From positions 1 to 11,668 of the forward strand of contig CALIGP010000421.1 in NCBI GenBank assembly GCA_938021455.1: a stretch of 11,668 bases of DNA. The letters are read 5' to 3'. Positions within the stretch are counted from its first letter, which is position 1, and every line of letters starts with the position of its first letter. The notes beneath the pieces are model-generated. The model had not been told where the DNA came from. It saw nothing but the letters and a program-made list of their open reading frames with translations, and made no database searches. The DNA is from an uncultured Lewinella sp. Its GTDB lineage: Bacteria; Bacteroidota; Bacteroidia; Chitinophagales; Saprospiraceae. Of the stretch, positions 1 to 6,741 are shown one piece after another. Made by a program: the position numbers and the translations under genes.

Positions 1-113
1 GAATGCTGTCCGCTGATCGCTTTTTTATGCCAACCAAACTGGGTACAGGGGAGAAAATACAGGAAATGTTGCCCAAACTCCGGGATGACTCATGTTTTAA
101 GTGCATCTGCGTC

Positions 114-166
114 AATCCGTGTAATCCGCGATCCTTTTTATGGCACATCCGCGCTATCCGCGATCA
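114..166. repeat. Two degenerate copies of an ATCCGCG-type 21-bp intergenic repeat
   Basis: Two 21-bp segments (114-134 and 146-166) match at 16 of 21 positions and share the core ATCCGCGATC; they are separated by a short T-rich stretch. The second copy overlaps the stop codon of the adjacent minus-strand barrel gene. Runs of near-identical AATCCG/ATCCGCG words in intergenic DNA resemble dispersed repeats seen in other Bacteroidota genomes, but that link comes from memory. The remaining bases 1-113 show no gene that can be supported. Confidence 0.45.
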
Positions 167-1663
167 GAATCCCCGAACCCCCACCGTTAGCAGCGCCGTT
201 AGCTGCGTCCGATCGGTGTCCACGATATTCCCGTCGAAGGCAAATGTCCGGTAAGCGGCGTAGTAACTACTATTGGCCTGGTAGCGTACGGCAGCGTCAA
301 TGAAGAATTTGCCCACACTCCAACCTGCTCCGGCGGAGTAATTTAAAAGGGCAGTGTCCTCCTCATAACGGGTATCAATGGTGGGGAGCTGGCGATAACC
401 AACACCAGCACGGAGCTGAAAGGGCTTCAGGTTAAGCTCTCCACCGAGGCGAACGCCCAGGGCGCTGCCCAGAGAAGCATCTACATCGTTATTGGCGAAC
501 TCATCCAGGGTAGCAAAGTCTTCCGTGCTGAAGGAATTACCGGCGTAGTTCTGGTAATCGGCGTCAATAGAAATGAACCCGCTGCGACCGATCAGAGCGC
601 CGGCTCCAAGCATAAACTTCCACGGGGTGCGCAGGTTGAAGACTGCTTCGCTACGGGGGCTAAGGCTCGTTCCCCCTTGCGCAATGCCGTTGTCGGTATA
701 GTTGTATTCCAGCGTGGTGAAAAAAGTCTCGTTAATGGTCCAGAAGGTAGGGGTGTGCACTGCACCGCTGAAGCGTAGATTGTCGGTGGGCCGCAGGATT
801 AATCCGAGCTTGAAGTTTACTCCGGAGCCATCCATTTCCAAGGTTTCGTCGTAACCAGCATCGTCGAAAAAAGTAATTTCATCGCGCGTGTCGAATTCGT
901 CGTAGACCCTGGTCTCCGTGAAGTTCATAAAGGGAATACCCAGGGTGATTCCCCAAAGCAGTTTCTCTTTGTAGTTGCCTCCGGCACCCACGGCAAATTC
1001 ATTCATGCCTCCAGTACGGGTTACTGTGCCGCGACGATCAATTTGCCCTCCCTGGCTTGTCTCCAGGTCGAAATCAGAGAAAAAGCCCAACTCATCCTCC
1101 TGAATGGCGTTCGGGATATCAAACGCCAGATCCGCCCGGAAAGGATCACCTACACCATCGTTTAAATCTTCTACGATGGCATCAATTATGCTGCCTTCAC
1201 TACTACCTTCGAAGGAGATGGTCTCATTAAAGTCAGCTAGCCTCGTTAAACCAACACCCCAGTTGAAGGTAGAAAAGTTAATGGACCGGGTATCGCCCGC
1301 CCAAACGAGTCCGATGCTGGGCACCACAAAGGCTCCTTTGTTTTCGCCCCCCGTGGCGTTGCCAGCATTACCTCGTAGCTGGGTGTCCGTATTCGTTAGG
1401 TTCAGCCCTGGCGTGATCTGTGCGCTACTAAAACGATTCCAACCAATGCCAGCCGGGTTCGTATGAAGCGTCGTGTAGTCAACGCCGATACTGGTCATGC
1501 TTCCACCGGTGCCCGCAAAGCGAGCCGTGCCGAGTGGATTGCTGGTGCCGATCCGGATAGCGTCCTCCACTCTTGCGGGTAGCACACGAGGCGTTATCTG
1601 GGCGTAAAGATCCGCCGCGAGGGCGGTGAGACAAAGAAGGGAAGTCAGCAGAAGTCTAGTCAT
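164..1663 (-). CDS. OmpP1/FadL/TodX-like outer-membrane beta-barrel protein
   Basis: Predicted 499-residue outer-membrane barrel of the OmpP1/FadL/TodX type, a family that moves hydrophobic compounds across the outer membrane; the substrate here is unknown. Residues 1 to about 22 form a Sec signal peptide (LLLTSLLCLTALA core, ending near YAQ). The N-terminal region has the Bacteroidota FadL-like signature of an ARFAGTGGS stretch followed by NPAGIG at about 69-74. The rest alternates aromatic and polar residues with Asp/Asn/Gly-rich loops, as in barrel strands, and the last residue is Phe (VGVRGF), the usual outer-membrane C-terminal signal. The ATG directly precedes the signal peptide, so the start is well supported. 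The gene stands alone, and its stop codon lies inside an intergenic repeat copy. The family call is fairly secure, the transported compound is not. Confidence 0.85.
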   Translation of the reverse strand: MTRLLLTSLLCLTALAADLYAQITPRVLPARVEDAIRIGTSNPLGTARFAGTGGSMTSIGVDYTTLHTNPAGIGWNRFSSAQITPGLNLTNTDTQLRGNAGNATGGENKGAFVVPSIGLVWAGDTRSINFSTFNWGVGLTRLADFNETISFEGSSEGSIIDAIVEDLNDGVGDPFRADLAFDIPNAIQEDELGFFSDFDLETSQGGQIDRRGTVTRTGGMNEFAVGAGGNYKEKLLWGITLGIPFMNFTETRVYDEFDTRDEITFFDDAGYDETLEMDGSGVNFKLGLILRPTDNLRFSGAVHTPTFWTINETFFTTLEYNYTDNGIAQGGTSLSPRSEAVFNLRTPWKFMLGAGALIGRSGFISIDADYQNYAGNSFSTEDFATLDEFANNDVDASLGSALGVRLGGELNLKPFQLRAGVGYRQLPTIDTRYEEDTALLNYSAGAGWSVGKFFIDAAVRYQANSSYYAAYRTFAFDGNIVDTDRTQLTALLTVGVRGF

Positions 1664-1825
1664 GATGGAAAGAAGATGTCTTTAAAATATCTGGTACTGG
1701 AACGACCATTGCCAATAGTCGACGTTAAAATAAGGTTTCTCCGGGCCTGAGGTTCAAACCGTAGCCGACAGGAGGCAAATGATAAGAGGATTTTAACCTA
1801 GAGCTGCTCATATACTTTACAACAG

Positions 1826-1853
1826 GAAAGGGCGACTAAATAGCCGCCCTTTC
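1826..1853 (-). terminator. Hairpin downstream of the Cys-rich lipoprotein gene
   Basis: A perfect 9-bp stem (1826-1834 with 1845-1853, GAAAGGGCG/CGCCCTTTC) with a 10-nt loop lies 33 nt past the stop codon of the minus-strand gene that ends at 1887. The run of T after the stem is poor on either strand, so an intrinsic terminator is likely but not certain. The rest of the gap (1664-1886) shows no further gene. Confidence 0.5.
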
Positions 1854-1886
1854 AAATTCTATACACAATAACCAGGAGCCTATTGC

Positions 1887-2504
1887 TTATGGAGCAGTAG
1901 ATACAATATGATTACAAGTACTTTCTTCACCAGTACATATTTCACTGGCTGGGTTCTGGTTGCACTTGCAACCTATCACTCTGCTAGATAAGAATGGACC
2001 ATTCCGATATTGTTCTTTTATAAGATTACAACAAGAACAAGGATTACCAGTACAAGAATGTACATCTCCTCCATCTAACGGGCCAAAACCTCCGCCTCCA
2101 GTCTTGAGATTTCGTTGCTTATAAAATTCTTGAGCCACAGGAAATTGACTTCCGTCTTTATGTCCCATCGCAAGAAGGGTAACAACGGGATTAGAAATAA
2201 CCCCATCGTTGTAGTCAAAATCTACAAGAACTTCGACTTGGTCTAAAGCATCGAATTTTTTTTCAACAAAAATTTTACTTAGGTAGGAGTGAATAGCCTG
2301 CTCATCCTCGAAGGACAAAGCCACTCCACTTTCACTAAATGGAATGAGTAAAGAAAGATTCGTTTTGGCATTAACAATGTTGAATACATTGTCTTTGGGG
2401 TCTAATGAGCTTAAAGAATCAACCTCCTGAGTGCAAGCTACGAGAGCAAAAAGGAAAAGGAAAGCAAGTCCATATGGACTTACTCTTTTTAAAAGAACCA
2501 ACAT
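1887..2504 (-). CDS. Putative lipoprotein with an eight-cysteine C-terminal tail
   Basis: Unrecognised 205-residue protein. A hydrophobic leader ends in the lipobox LVAC with Cys24, so it should be a lipid-anchored envelope protein. Residues 25-135 look like a small mixed alpha/beta region without a motif I can name. A Gly-rich linker (TGGGGFGPLDGG, about 135-146) leads to a tail with eight cysteines at 151, 156, 158, 159, 179, 181, 190 and 197, in the pattern C-x4-C-x-C-C-x19-C-x-C-x8-C-x6-C. Such spacing would suit disulphides in the periplasm or at the surface, or a metal site; nothing in the sequence decides this. The coding sequence is visibly richer in A+T than its neighbours, especially in the N-terminal half, and its upstream region (2505-2645) is strongly A+T-rich, which hints at transfer. 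The start is fixed by the signal peptide. Confidence 0.75.
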   Translation of the reverse strand: MLVLLKRVSPYGLAFLFLFALVACTQEVDSLSSLDPKDNVFNIVNAKTNLSLLIPFSESGVALSFEDEQAIHSYLSKIFVEKKFDALDQVEVLVDFDYNDGVISNPVVTLLAMGHKDGSQFPVAQEFYKQRNLKTGGGGFGPLDGGDVHSCTGNPCSCCNLIKEQYRNGPFLSSRVIGCKCNQNPASEICTGEESTCNHIVSTAP

Positions 2505-2639
2505 AGTAATATGGGTTTAGGTGAAAAATATATCGCAATATATATATATTATGATTTCCAAAAAATCAGCGTGAAAACTTTCATAAGCTAAGCTTTTTTA
2601 GTTGGAAGATTTGATCTGTTTACTTCTTTTGAATAAACT

Positions 2640-2674
2640 AAAAAAGGTGGGAGTGGCCTCACGCCACTCCCACC
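2640..2674 (-). terminator. Strong intrinsic terminator of the Ser/Arg-rich secreted protein gene
   Basis: A perfect 12-bp stem (2646-2657 with 2663-2674, GGTGGGAGTGGC and its complement) has a 5-nt loop. On the minus strand it is followed at once by six T (A run 2640-2645 on the plus strand). It lies 52 nt past the stop codon of the minus-strand gene ending at 2727, so it terminates that gene and insulates it from the lipoprotein gene beyond. Confidence 0.9.
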
Positions 2675-2726
2675 CTTCGGTGTATTTATGCTGTACCTTT
2701 TTGCAAAGGCGCAGAACTTAAGTCAA

Positions 2727-3983
2727 TTACTTACCACCACGGCCACCGCGTGAGCTGCTGCTGCGGCTTGGGGCGGAAGAGCTGCTTCGGCTCGGGCTGC
2801 TGCTTCTGCTGCTAGAGCTGCGGCTTGGGCTGCTGCTGCGGCTAGAAGAAGAACGGCTGGGCGTGTAGCTACGAGTGCTAGAACGGCTTGGGCTCACACT
2901 GCGGCTAGAACTGCGGCTTGGGCTTACGCTGCGGCTGCTGCTACGGCTTGGGCTCACACTACGGGTAGAGCTGCGGCTAGGGGCAACACTGCGGGTGTTA
3001 GACCGCGCACCACTACTGGAAGGGCGAGCGCTGCTGCGGCTCGTTGAGGGGCGAACGGTTGTCCGGCTCCGATCAATACGGCTGGAAGAGGAACGCGTTG
3101 CTGTGCTGCGGGTTGTCTGACTGCGACCAGTAGAACGAGTCGTTGTTGGGCGGTTAGTAGCACGAGTGGCCGTGGTGCCACGGCTGCTAGAGCGGCCGAA
3201 GCTATCTCCCTGGTTCGTAGATGTCCGGGTAGACGTCTGCGTGCGGGAAATACGATTCGCGATAGAGGTAGTAGAAGCCCGTGGCGTTCTAACTGAACTG
3301 CGGTTGGAAACGCTGGGTTGAGAGACCGTATTAAAACGAGCGGTAGATCCAACGCCTCCGAAAGTAGGAGGGCAGGCGTAACCACCGGCAGCACCGAAGT
3401 TGTTGAAACCCGCACCACCGAAACCACGGCTGAAGCCGTTGTTCCAACCACCGAAACCGGCGTTGTTGAAGCCATTATTCCAGCCTCGGTTACCGAAACG
3501 GTTAAAGCGATTAAATCGGTTCCAGTTATTAGCGTAGCCAAAACGGTTGCCGTAGAAAGGATCACCAAAACCAACATTGATCAAACGCGTGCCGAAGGCC
3601 GTCCGTATCGGACGGTATACGCTACCCGTGTTATAGATCAATACAGTGTTAGCACCACCACGGTAAAAATTATCGTAGTAACCCGCGTCAACGTAGTAAG
3701 GATCAAAGTAATTGATGTTACCTACCGGGCGGCGGAAACGACGAATACGGCTGCTGTAGTAGTAGTCGTAATTGTCATCTTCATACTCATAACTCTCGTC
3801 GTCATACGAAGCGTCAGCATCATAATCGTCGTTGTAATCATCAGCGTAATCAGAGGAGTACTCTGTCTGCTGGAAATCATCAGGATTATAATAAACGTCG
3901 TCGTACTGAGCAAAAGCCGGAGCCGAAGCCAGCAGAAGGGCCAGAAGGCCTAATAGGGGGGAGAAGAAACTTTGCTTGCGCAT
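2727..3983 (-). CDS. Secreted low-complexity protein with Ser/Arg repeats and RGG-like tail
   Basis: Predicted secreted protein of 418 residues, family not recognised. I place the start at the ATG of 3981-3983 because a clear signal peptide begins there (residues 1-25, LLGLLALLLASAPAFA, then Q). An upstream ATG in the same frame (4107-4109) would bury this signal and is unlikely. The mature protein has four zones. Residues 26-78 are extremely rich in Asp, Tyr and Glu. Residues about 79-141 include a basic RIRRFRRP patch and a Tyr/Phe-rich, more ordered-looking segment. The next zone is Asn/Gly/Phe/Arg-rich (GWNNGF, NRFNRFNRFG). The rest is Ser/Arg/Thr-rich, ending in about eight PSRSS repeats and RGGRGGK. 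The acid head and basic tail suggest self-association or binding to polyanions at the cell surface, which is inference. It is followed by a strong terminator. Confidence 0.75.
   Translation of the reverse strand: MRKQSFFSPLLGLLALLLASAPAFAQYDDVYYNPDDFQQTEYSSDYADDYNDDYDADASYDDESYEYEDDNYDYYYSSRIRRFRRPVGNINYFDPYYVDAGYYDNFYRGGANTVLIYNTGSVYRPIRTAFGTRLINVGFGDPFYGNRFGYANNWNRFNRFNRFGNRGWNNGFNNAGFGGWNNGFSRGFGGAGFNNFGAAGGYACPPTFGGVGSTARFNTVSQPSVSNRSSVRTPRASTTSIANRISRTQTSTRTSTNQGDSFGRSSSRGTTATRATNRPTTTRSTGRSQTTRSTATRSSSSRIDRSRTTVRPSTSRSSARPSSSGARSNTRSVAPSRSSTRSVSPSRSSSRSVSPSRSSSRSVSPSRSSTRSYTPSRSSSSRSSSPSRSSSSRSSSPSRSSSSAPSRSSSSRGGRGGK
2730..2990 (-). repeat. Tandem 30/33-bp coding repeats (PSRSS units)
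   Basis: The last 87 codons of the Ser/Arg-rich gene are tandem repeats. Four units of 10 residues (SVSPSRSSSR type, 30 bp) are followed by two units of 11 residues and two shorter ones, each with a PSRSS core. The units are also alike at DNA level (recurrent CGGCTTGGGCT words on the plus strand). Copy number is therefore likely to vary between strains by slippage or recombination. Confidence 0.85.
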
Positions 3984-4207
3984 ATTGATGTTAGTTTGGC
4001 GTAATCCGTGAGTCTGCCACTTATTACAAGGTCGAAAGTAGTACTTTTGGGCCTTCCTTTTGGTTAAAGAGAGCTTAAAGCCGTCGTCATTTGCGTTAAA
4101 ACGCGGCAAGACGACGTGAATCTAAAGCTTTTCCGCTAAACGGATGACTTTTTGGCGCAAAACGCCGGTGCAATATTAGGACGTGAAAAGCAGTGTTTGG
4201 TAACATT

Positions 4208-4250
4208 CTCTGCTCTTTGTTTTTTCCTTGCACCAGCGGTGAGCGCCCCT
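4208..4250 (+). repeat. Leader motif copy A, upstream of proS (shared with copy B at 9522-9566)
   Basis: Three blocks occur in the same order as at 9522-9566: CTCTGCTCTTT, CCTTGCACC and GCGCCCC. Spacing is nearly the same, with about 34 matches over 46 aligned positions. This copy ends 32 nt before the proS start codon and has the same orientation relative to the gene as the other copy. It could be a dispersed intergenic repeat or a shared leader element. The surrounding gap (3984-4282) otherwise holds the divergent promoters of the Ser/Arg-rich gene and proS, with no box clear enough to name. Confidence 0.5.
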
Positions 4251-4282
4251 TTAAAACGTTGATTTACAACTAATAGTTCAAT

Positions 4283-5752
4283 ATGGCCCGCGCCGTCACC
4301 CCAAGAGAAGAAGACTATAGCCAGTGGTATCTGGACATCGTGAAAAACGCCAATCTGGCCAGCAACTCCGCCGTGCGGGGCTGTATGGTCATTAAGCCCT
4401 ATGGCTTTGGCATCTGGGAACGGATGCAACGGCAACTCGACGATATGTTCAAAGAAACAGGCCACCAGAATGCCTATTTCCCGCTCTTTATCCCTAAATC
4501 GTTCCTCAGTAAAGAAGCCGCTCACATTGAGGGTTTTGCTAAGGAATGTGCCGTAGTGACCCACTACCGCCTCAAAAACGACCCCAATGGAGAAGGCGTA
4601 ATTGTGGACCCCGAGGCTAAACTGGAGGAAGAACTCATCGTTCGCCCTACCTCAGAAACCATCATCTGGAACACTTACCGCGACTGGGTAACCAGTTACC
4701 GGGACTTGCCCCTGCTGATTAATCAGTGGGCCAACGTCGTTCGCTGGGAGATGCGCACCCGCCTGTTCCTTCGTACGGCCGAATTCCTCTGGCAAGAGGG
4801 CCACACCGCTCACGCTACCGCTGAAGAGGCGCAGGAAGAAACCCTGAAGATGCAGGAGGTGTACGCCACTTTCGCTGAAGAGTACATGGCGATGCCCGTT
4901 ATTCGTGGCGTAAAAACGGAGAGCGAACGCTTCGCTGGCGCCAATAACACCTATACGATTGAGGCGCTGATGCAAGACGGCAAAGCCCTGCAGGCCGGCA
5001 CTAGCCACAACCTGGGGCAGAACTTCGCTAAGGCTTTCGAGGTGAAGTTTGCCAATAAAGACAATAAGGAAGAGTACGTCCACGCCACCAGTTGGGGCGT
5101 TTCTACCCGACTGATCGGTGGCCTCATCATGACGCACTCCGACGATGAAGGCCTCGTCCTTCCACCTAAGCTGGCCCCTATTCAGGTCATTATCGTGCCC
5201 ATCCCAAAGCCGAACGACGAACTCGACGCCAAGGCCCAGGAGTTAATGGCCGAACTCAAAGCTCGGGGCGTACGCGTAAGCTACGACAACGATGATAAGA
5301 AACGTACCGGATTCAAATTCGCCGAAAGCGAATTGAAGGGTATTCCCGTCCGCATTGGTCTCGGTAAGCGCGACTTGGAAAAGGGCCTCATCGAGATTGC
5401 CCGCCGCGACACGAAGGAAAAATCCAGTTTGCCGATCGAAGGCATCGTTGATCACGTCGTCGGTCTGCTCGACGAGATTCAACAAAACCTCTTCGACACG
5501 GCGGTGAAATTCCGCGAAGAGCACAGTCACCACGTGGATACGATGGAGGAGTTTAAGGCGATCCTCGACCGGGACATCCCCGGCTTCATCTACGCTCACT
5601 GGGACGGAACGGCGGAGACCGAGAAGAAGATCAAGGAGATGACTAAAGCGACGATCCGTTGTATCCCTAACGATGCGAAACCGGAAGAAGGGAAGTGTAT
5701 CCTTACGGGTGCACCGAGTAGCCAGCGGGTAATTTTCGCCAAGGCATACTAA
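4283..5752 (+). CDS. proS: Prolyl-tRNA synthetase, archaeal/eukaryal-like (type 3)
   Basis: Cytosolic class II aminoacyl-tRNA synthetase that charges tRNA-Pro with proline. The 489-residue length and the lack of an inserted editing domain fit the archaeal/eukaryal-like ProS form found in many Bacteroidota. Visible landmarks are the RPTSE stretch at 121-125, motif 2 around 149-177 (WANVVRWE followed by RTAEFLWQEGHTAH), the glycine-rich GTSHNLGQNFAKAF segment at 239-252, and motif 3 around 271-295 (GVSTRLIGG, then GLVLPP). The anticodon-binding domain spans roughly 297-400. The C-terminal domain keeps only two of the cysteines often found there (Cys460, Cys472) and ends in FAKAY. The ATG start gives the normal N-terminus of the family. 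The gene is monocistronic, followed by its own terminator. Its last 20 codons recur in diverged form about 480 bp downstream. Confidence 0.97.
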   Translation: MARAVTPREEDYSQWYLDIVKNANLASNSAVRGCMVIKPYGFGIWERMQRQLDDMFKETGHQNAYFPLFIPKSFLSKEAAHIEGFAKECAVVTHYRLKNDPNGEGVIVDPEAKLEEELIVRPTSETIIWNTYRDWVTSYRDLPLLINQWANVVRWEMRTRLFLRTAEFLWQEGHTAHATAEEAQEETLKMQEVYATFAEEYMAMPVIRGVKTESERFAGANNTYTIEALMQDGKALQAGTSHNLGQNFAKAFEVKFANKDNKEEYVHATSWGVSTRLIGGLIMTHSDDEGLVLPPKLAPIQVIIVPIPKPNDELDAKAQELMAELKARGVRVSYDNDDKKRTGFKFAESELKGIPVRIGLGKRDLEKGLIEIARRDTKEKSSLPIEGIVDHVVGLLDEIQQNLFDTAVKFREEHSHHVDTMEEFKAILDRDIPGFIYAHWDGTAETEKKIKEMTKATIRCIPNDAKPEEGKCILTGAPSSQRVIFAKAY

Positions 5753-5780
5753 AAGGCTTACGCCAACAGATGGTCTGAAA

Positions 5781-5823
5781 ACGCCGCTTAGAGAACACTG
5801 CTCTCTGGGCGGCGTCTTGTTTT
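5781..5823 (+). terminator. Terminator of proS, probably bidirectional
   Basis: Stem ACGCCGC (5781-5787) pairs with GCGGCGT (5809-5815), with an additional inner AGAG/CTCT pairing, followed by CTTGTTTT. It lies 28 nt past the proS stop codon. On the opposite strand the stem is followed by TTTTC, so it probably also ends the convergent small membrane-protein gene that stops at 5822. The second proS 3' end at 6171-6230 has no such hairpin after it. Confidence 0.8.
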
Positions 5824-6124
5824 ACCCAACCTTTGTGTTCATAACCACGTAGTACGCAATCGGCAAATGAATGGTTAGGGCAAGTAAAAGCAGCCATGTC
5901 TCCGTACCCCGATCGAAAATCAGTTTCAGAACGGTGGCACAGAATAGGATGAATAGCCCCATGCTGGCCATAATAAAGACACCTCCGATCAACTGTGACA
6001 CGGGGTCTTCTTCGGTCAGACTATTTTCTCGCATATACCTGAAGCAAGCGATTAAAGAGAAGAAGGAGAATACCGTCCAGGCAAGTATGGAGCGAGCCGT
6101 TATGTATCCTTTTGATGATTTCAT
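5822..6124 (-). CDS. Small three-helix membrane protein, unknown function
   Basis: Unrecognised 100-residue protein. Three hydrophobic segments are visible: about 12-29 (ILAWTVFSFFSLIACF), about 45-68 (LIGGVFIMASMGLFILFC) and about 77-95 (WLLLLALTIHLPIAYYVV), so it should be an inner-membrane protein. The N-terminus is basic (MKSSKGYITAR). The connecting loop MRENSLTEEDPVSQ is acidic. The gene is convergent with proS and lies between the real proS 3' end and the duplicated proS 3' fragment, so it may be cargo of whatever event produced that duplication. The ATG follows the word AACACCT. No conserved residues point to a function. Confidence 0.65.
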   Translation of the reverse strand: MKSSKGYITARSILAWTVFSFFSLIACFRYMRENSLTEEDPVSQLIGGVFIMASMGLFILFCATVLKLIFDRGTETWLLLLALTIHLPIAYYVVMNTKVG

Positions 6125-6170
6125 AGGTGTTGAATTATGGCGGTATTCATTTTTGAGTCAGTCAGTACGA

Positions 6171-6230
6171 AAGTATACCCTGATGGGGGCACCAAGTAGC
6201 CAGCGGATGATCTTTGCTAAGGCTTACTAA
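6171..6230 (+). pseudogene. Duplicated, diverged 3' end of proS (last 20 codons)
   Basis: These 60 bases align without gaps to 5693-5752, the end of proS, with 48 of 60 identical, and include the same TAA stop. Over the last 14 codons the reading differs from ProS by one residue (Val to Met), whereas six other codons there and just upstream differ only silently. Such a pattern means the two copies diverged while coding for protein, so this piece is probably the tail of a second proS allele and not a recent copy. Homology stops upstream of 6171. It sits 12 nt before the stop codon of the truncated TlpA-like gene on the other strand. It may be the scar of an integration at the proS 3' end or the remnant of a lost duplicate. 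Confidence 0.85.
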
Positions 6231-6242
6231 GTTTACACTGTA

Positions 6243-6689
6243 CTAGCGGAATCGGATGGCCGTTATCAGTTTGTCCAGGTCTTCATAGATGCCCTCTATA
6301 CGGTTGCGCTTATTTACCAAAAGGTAGTAGGGGCCGCTGCCATAATCCAGTTTTGACACCAAAGAGTTAGGGTCGGTCGGGTCACTATGGAAGTGGGGCC
6401 AGTTGAAGTTCCCGTCTTTAGTGTAAATGCGCCACAGGGCCCGACTGTCACCTGCGTCGATGCTCAACATTGGTACACGCCGTAAGTAGCTGTTTTTCCG
6501 GTATGCTTCCCTGATAGTATTATGGTGCTCCAAACTAAGTGGATCCGAATATTGGTAGACGTTGAGGACGTAATAATCCGTCTTAGGCCGGTTTAGCCGA
6601 ATCGGTTCTCCTTTTGGGGGAAGGAGATCGTACTTGCTCAGTTGCCCGGGGCGGCTGCTGCCAGCCAGCTCTATTTTTTTGGGGGTGTT
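6243..6689 (-). pseudogene. 5'-truncated paralogue of the adjacent TlpA-like gene
   Basis: An open frame of 149 codons runs from a TGA at 6690-6692 to the TAG stop at 6243. Its whole length aligns to the C-terminal 150 or so residues of the protein encoded at 6742-7812. Shared stretches include PGxLxKYDL, YYVLN, GNFxWPH and xLDKxxT, in the same order. There is no ATG before the homology begins; the first is deep inside the domain (RRVPMLSID), and a TTG at 6531-6533 is the only plausible earlier start. The signal peptide and N-terminal domain are missing, so a functional envelope protein is unlikely. Homology ends close to a T7G5 tract at 6674-6685, which may mark the break. The lone cysteine of the full-length paralogue is absent. 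I favour a decaying duplicate; a short cytoplasmic protein cannot be excluded. Confidence 0.8.
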
Positions 6690-6698
6690 TCACAATTG

Positions 6699-6728
6699 AA
6701 TAGGTGTTTAATAATAGCTAATAGGTGT
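6699..6728. repeat. Two direct copies of AATAGGTGT between the TlpA-like paralogues
   Basis: The 9-bp word occurs at 6699-6707 and 6720-6728, between the broken upstream end of the truncated gene and the stop of the full-length gene. A related word, ATAGGTGTTGAATTAT, occurs at 6123-6138 at the start of the small membrane-protein gene. The copies are short enough to be chance. Confidence 0.3.
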
Positions 6729-6741
6729 ATTCAAGGCTTGA

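Noticed and set aside
3..303. Two short plus-strand frames at the left edge
   Set aside because: They run into the end of the barrel gene on the other strand and through the ATCCGCG repeat; their translations look like repeat-derived sequence with no protein-like pattern. A 22-codon minus-strand frame here is also at chance length.
2875..3953. Long overlapping frames on both strands inside the Ser/Arg-rich gene
   Set aside because: They arise from the periodic, stop-poor repeat DNA; their translations (Leu-Arg or Thr-Val monotony) have no signal or domain, whereas the chosen frame has a signal peptide and a terminator.
3984..4109. N-terminal extension of the Ser/Arg-rich protein from an upstream ATG
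   Set aside because: It would place 42 basic, non-hydrophobic residues before a perfect signal peptide.
4151..4219. TTTG-type promoter boxes before proS
   Set aside because: TTTG words are present, but the spacing (12 nt) and the missing TA of the -7 box do not fit the Bacteroidota promoter.
4136..5599. Minus-strand frames opposite proS
   Set aside because: They are antisense to a complete, well-conserved synthetase and show no independent features.
5871..6230. A 119-codon plus-strand frame ending in the duplicated proS tail
   Set aside because: All but the last 20 codons are antisense to the small membrane-protein gene and do not align to ProS, so I treat only 6171-6230 as meaningful.
5753..6741. 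An active integrative element at the proS 3' end
   Set aside because: No integrase, transposase or clean identical direct repeats are present; only a relic or duplication can be supported.
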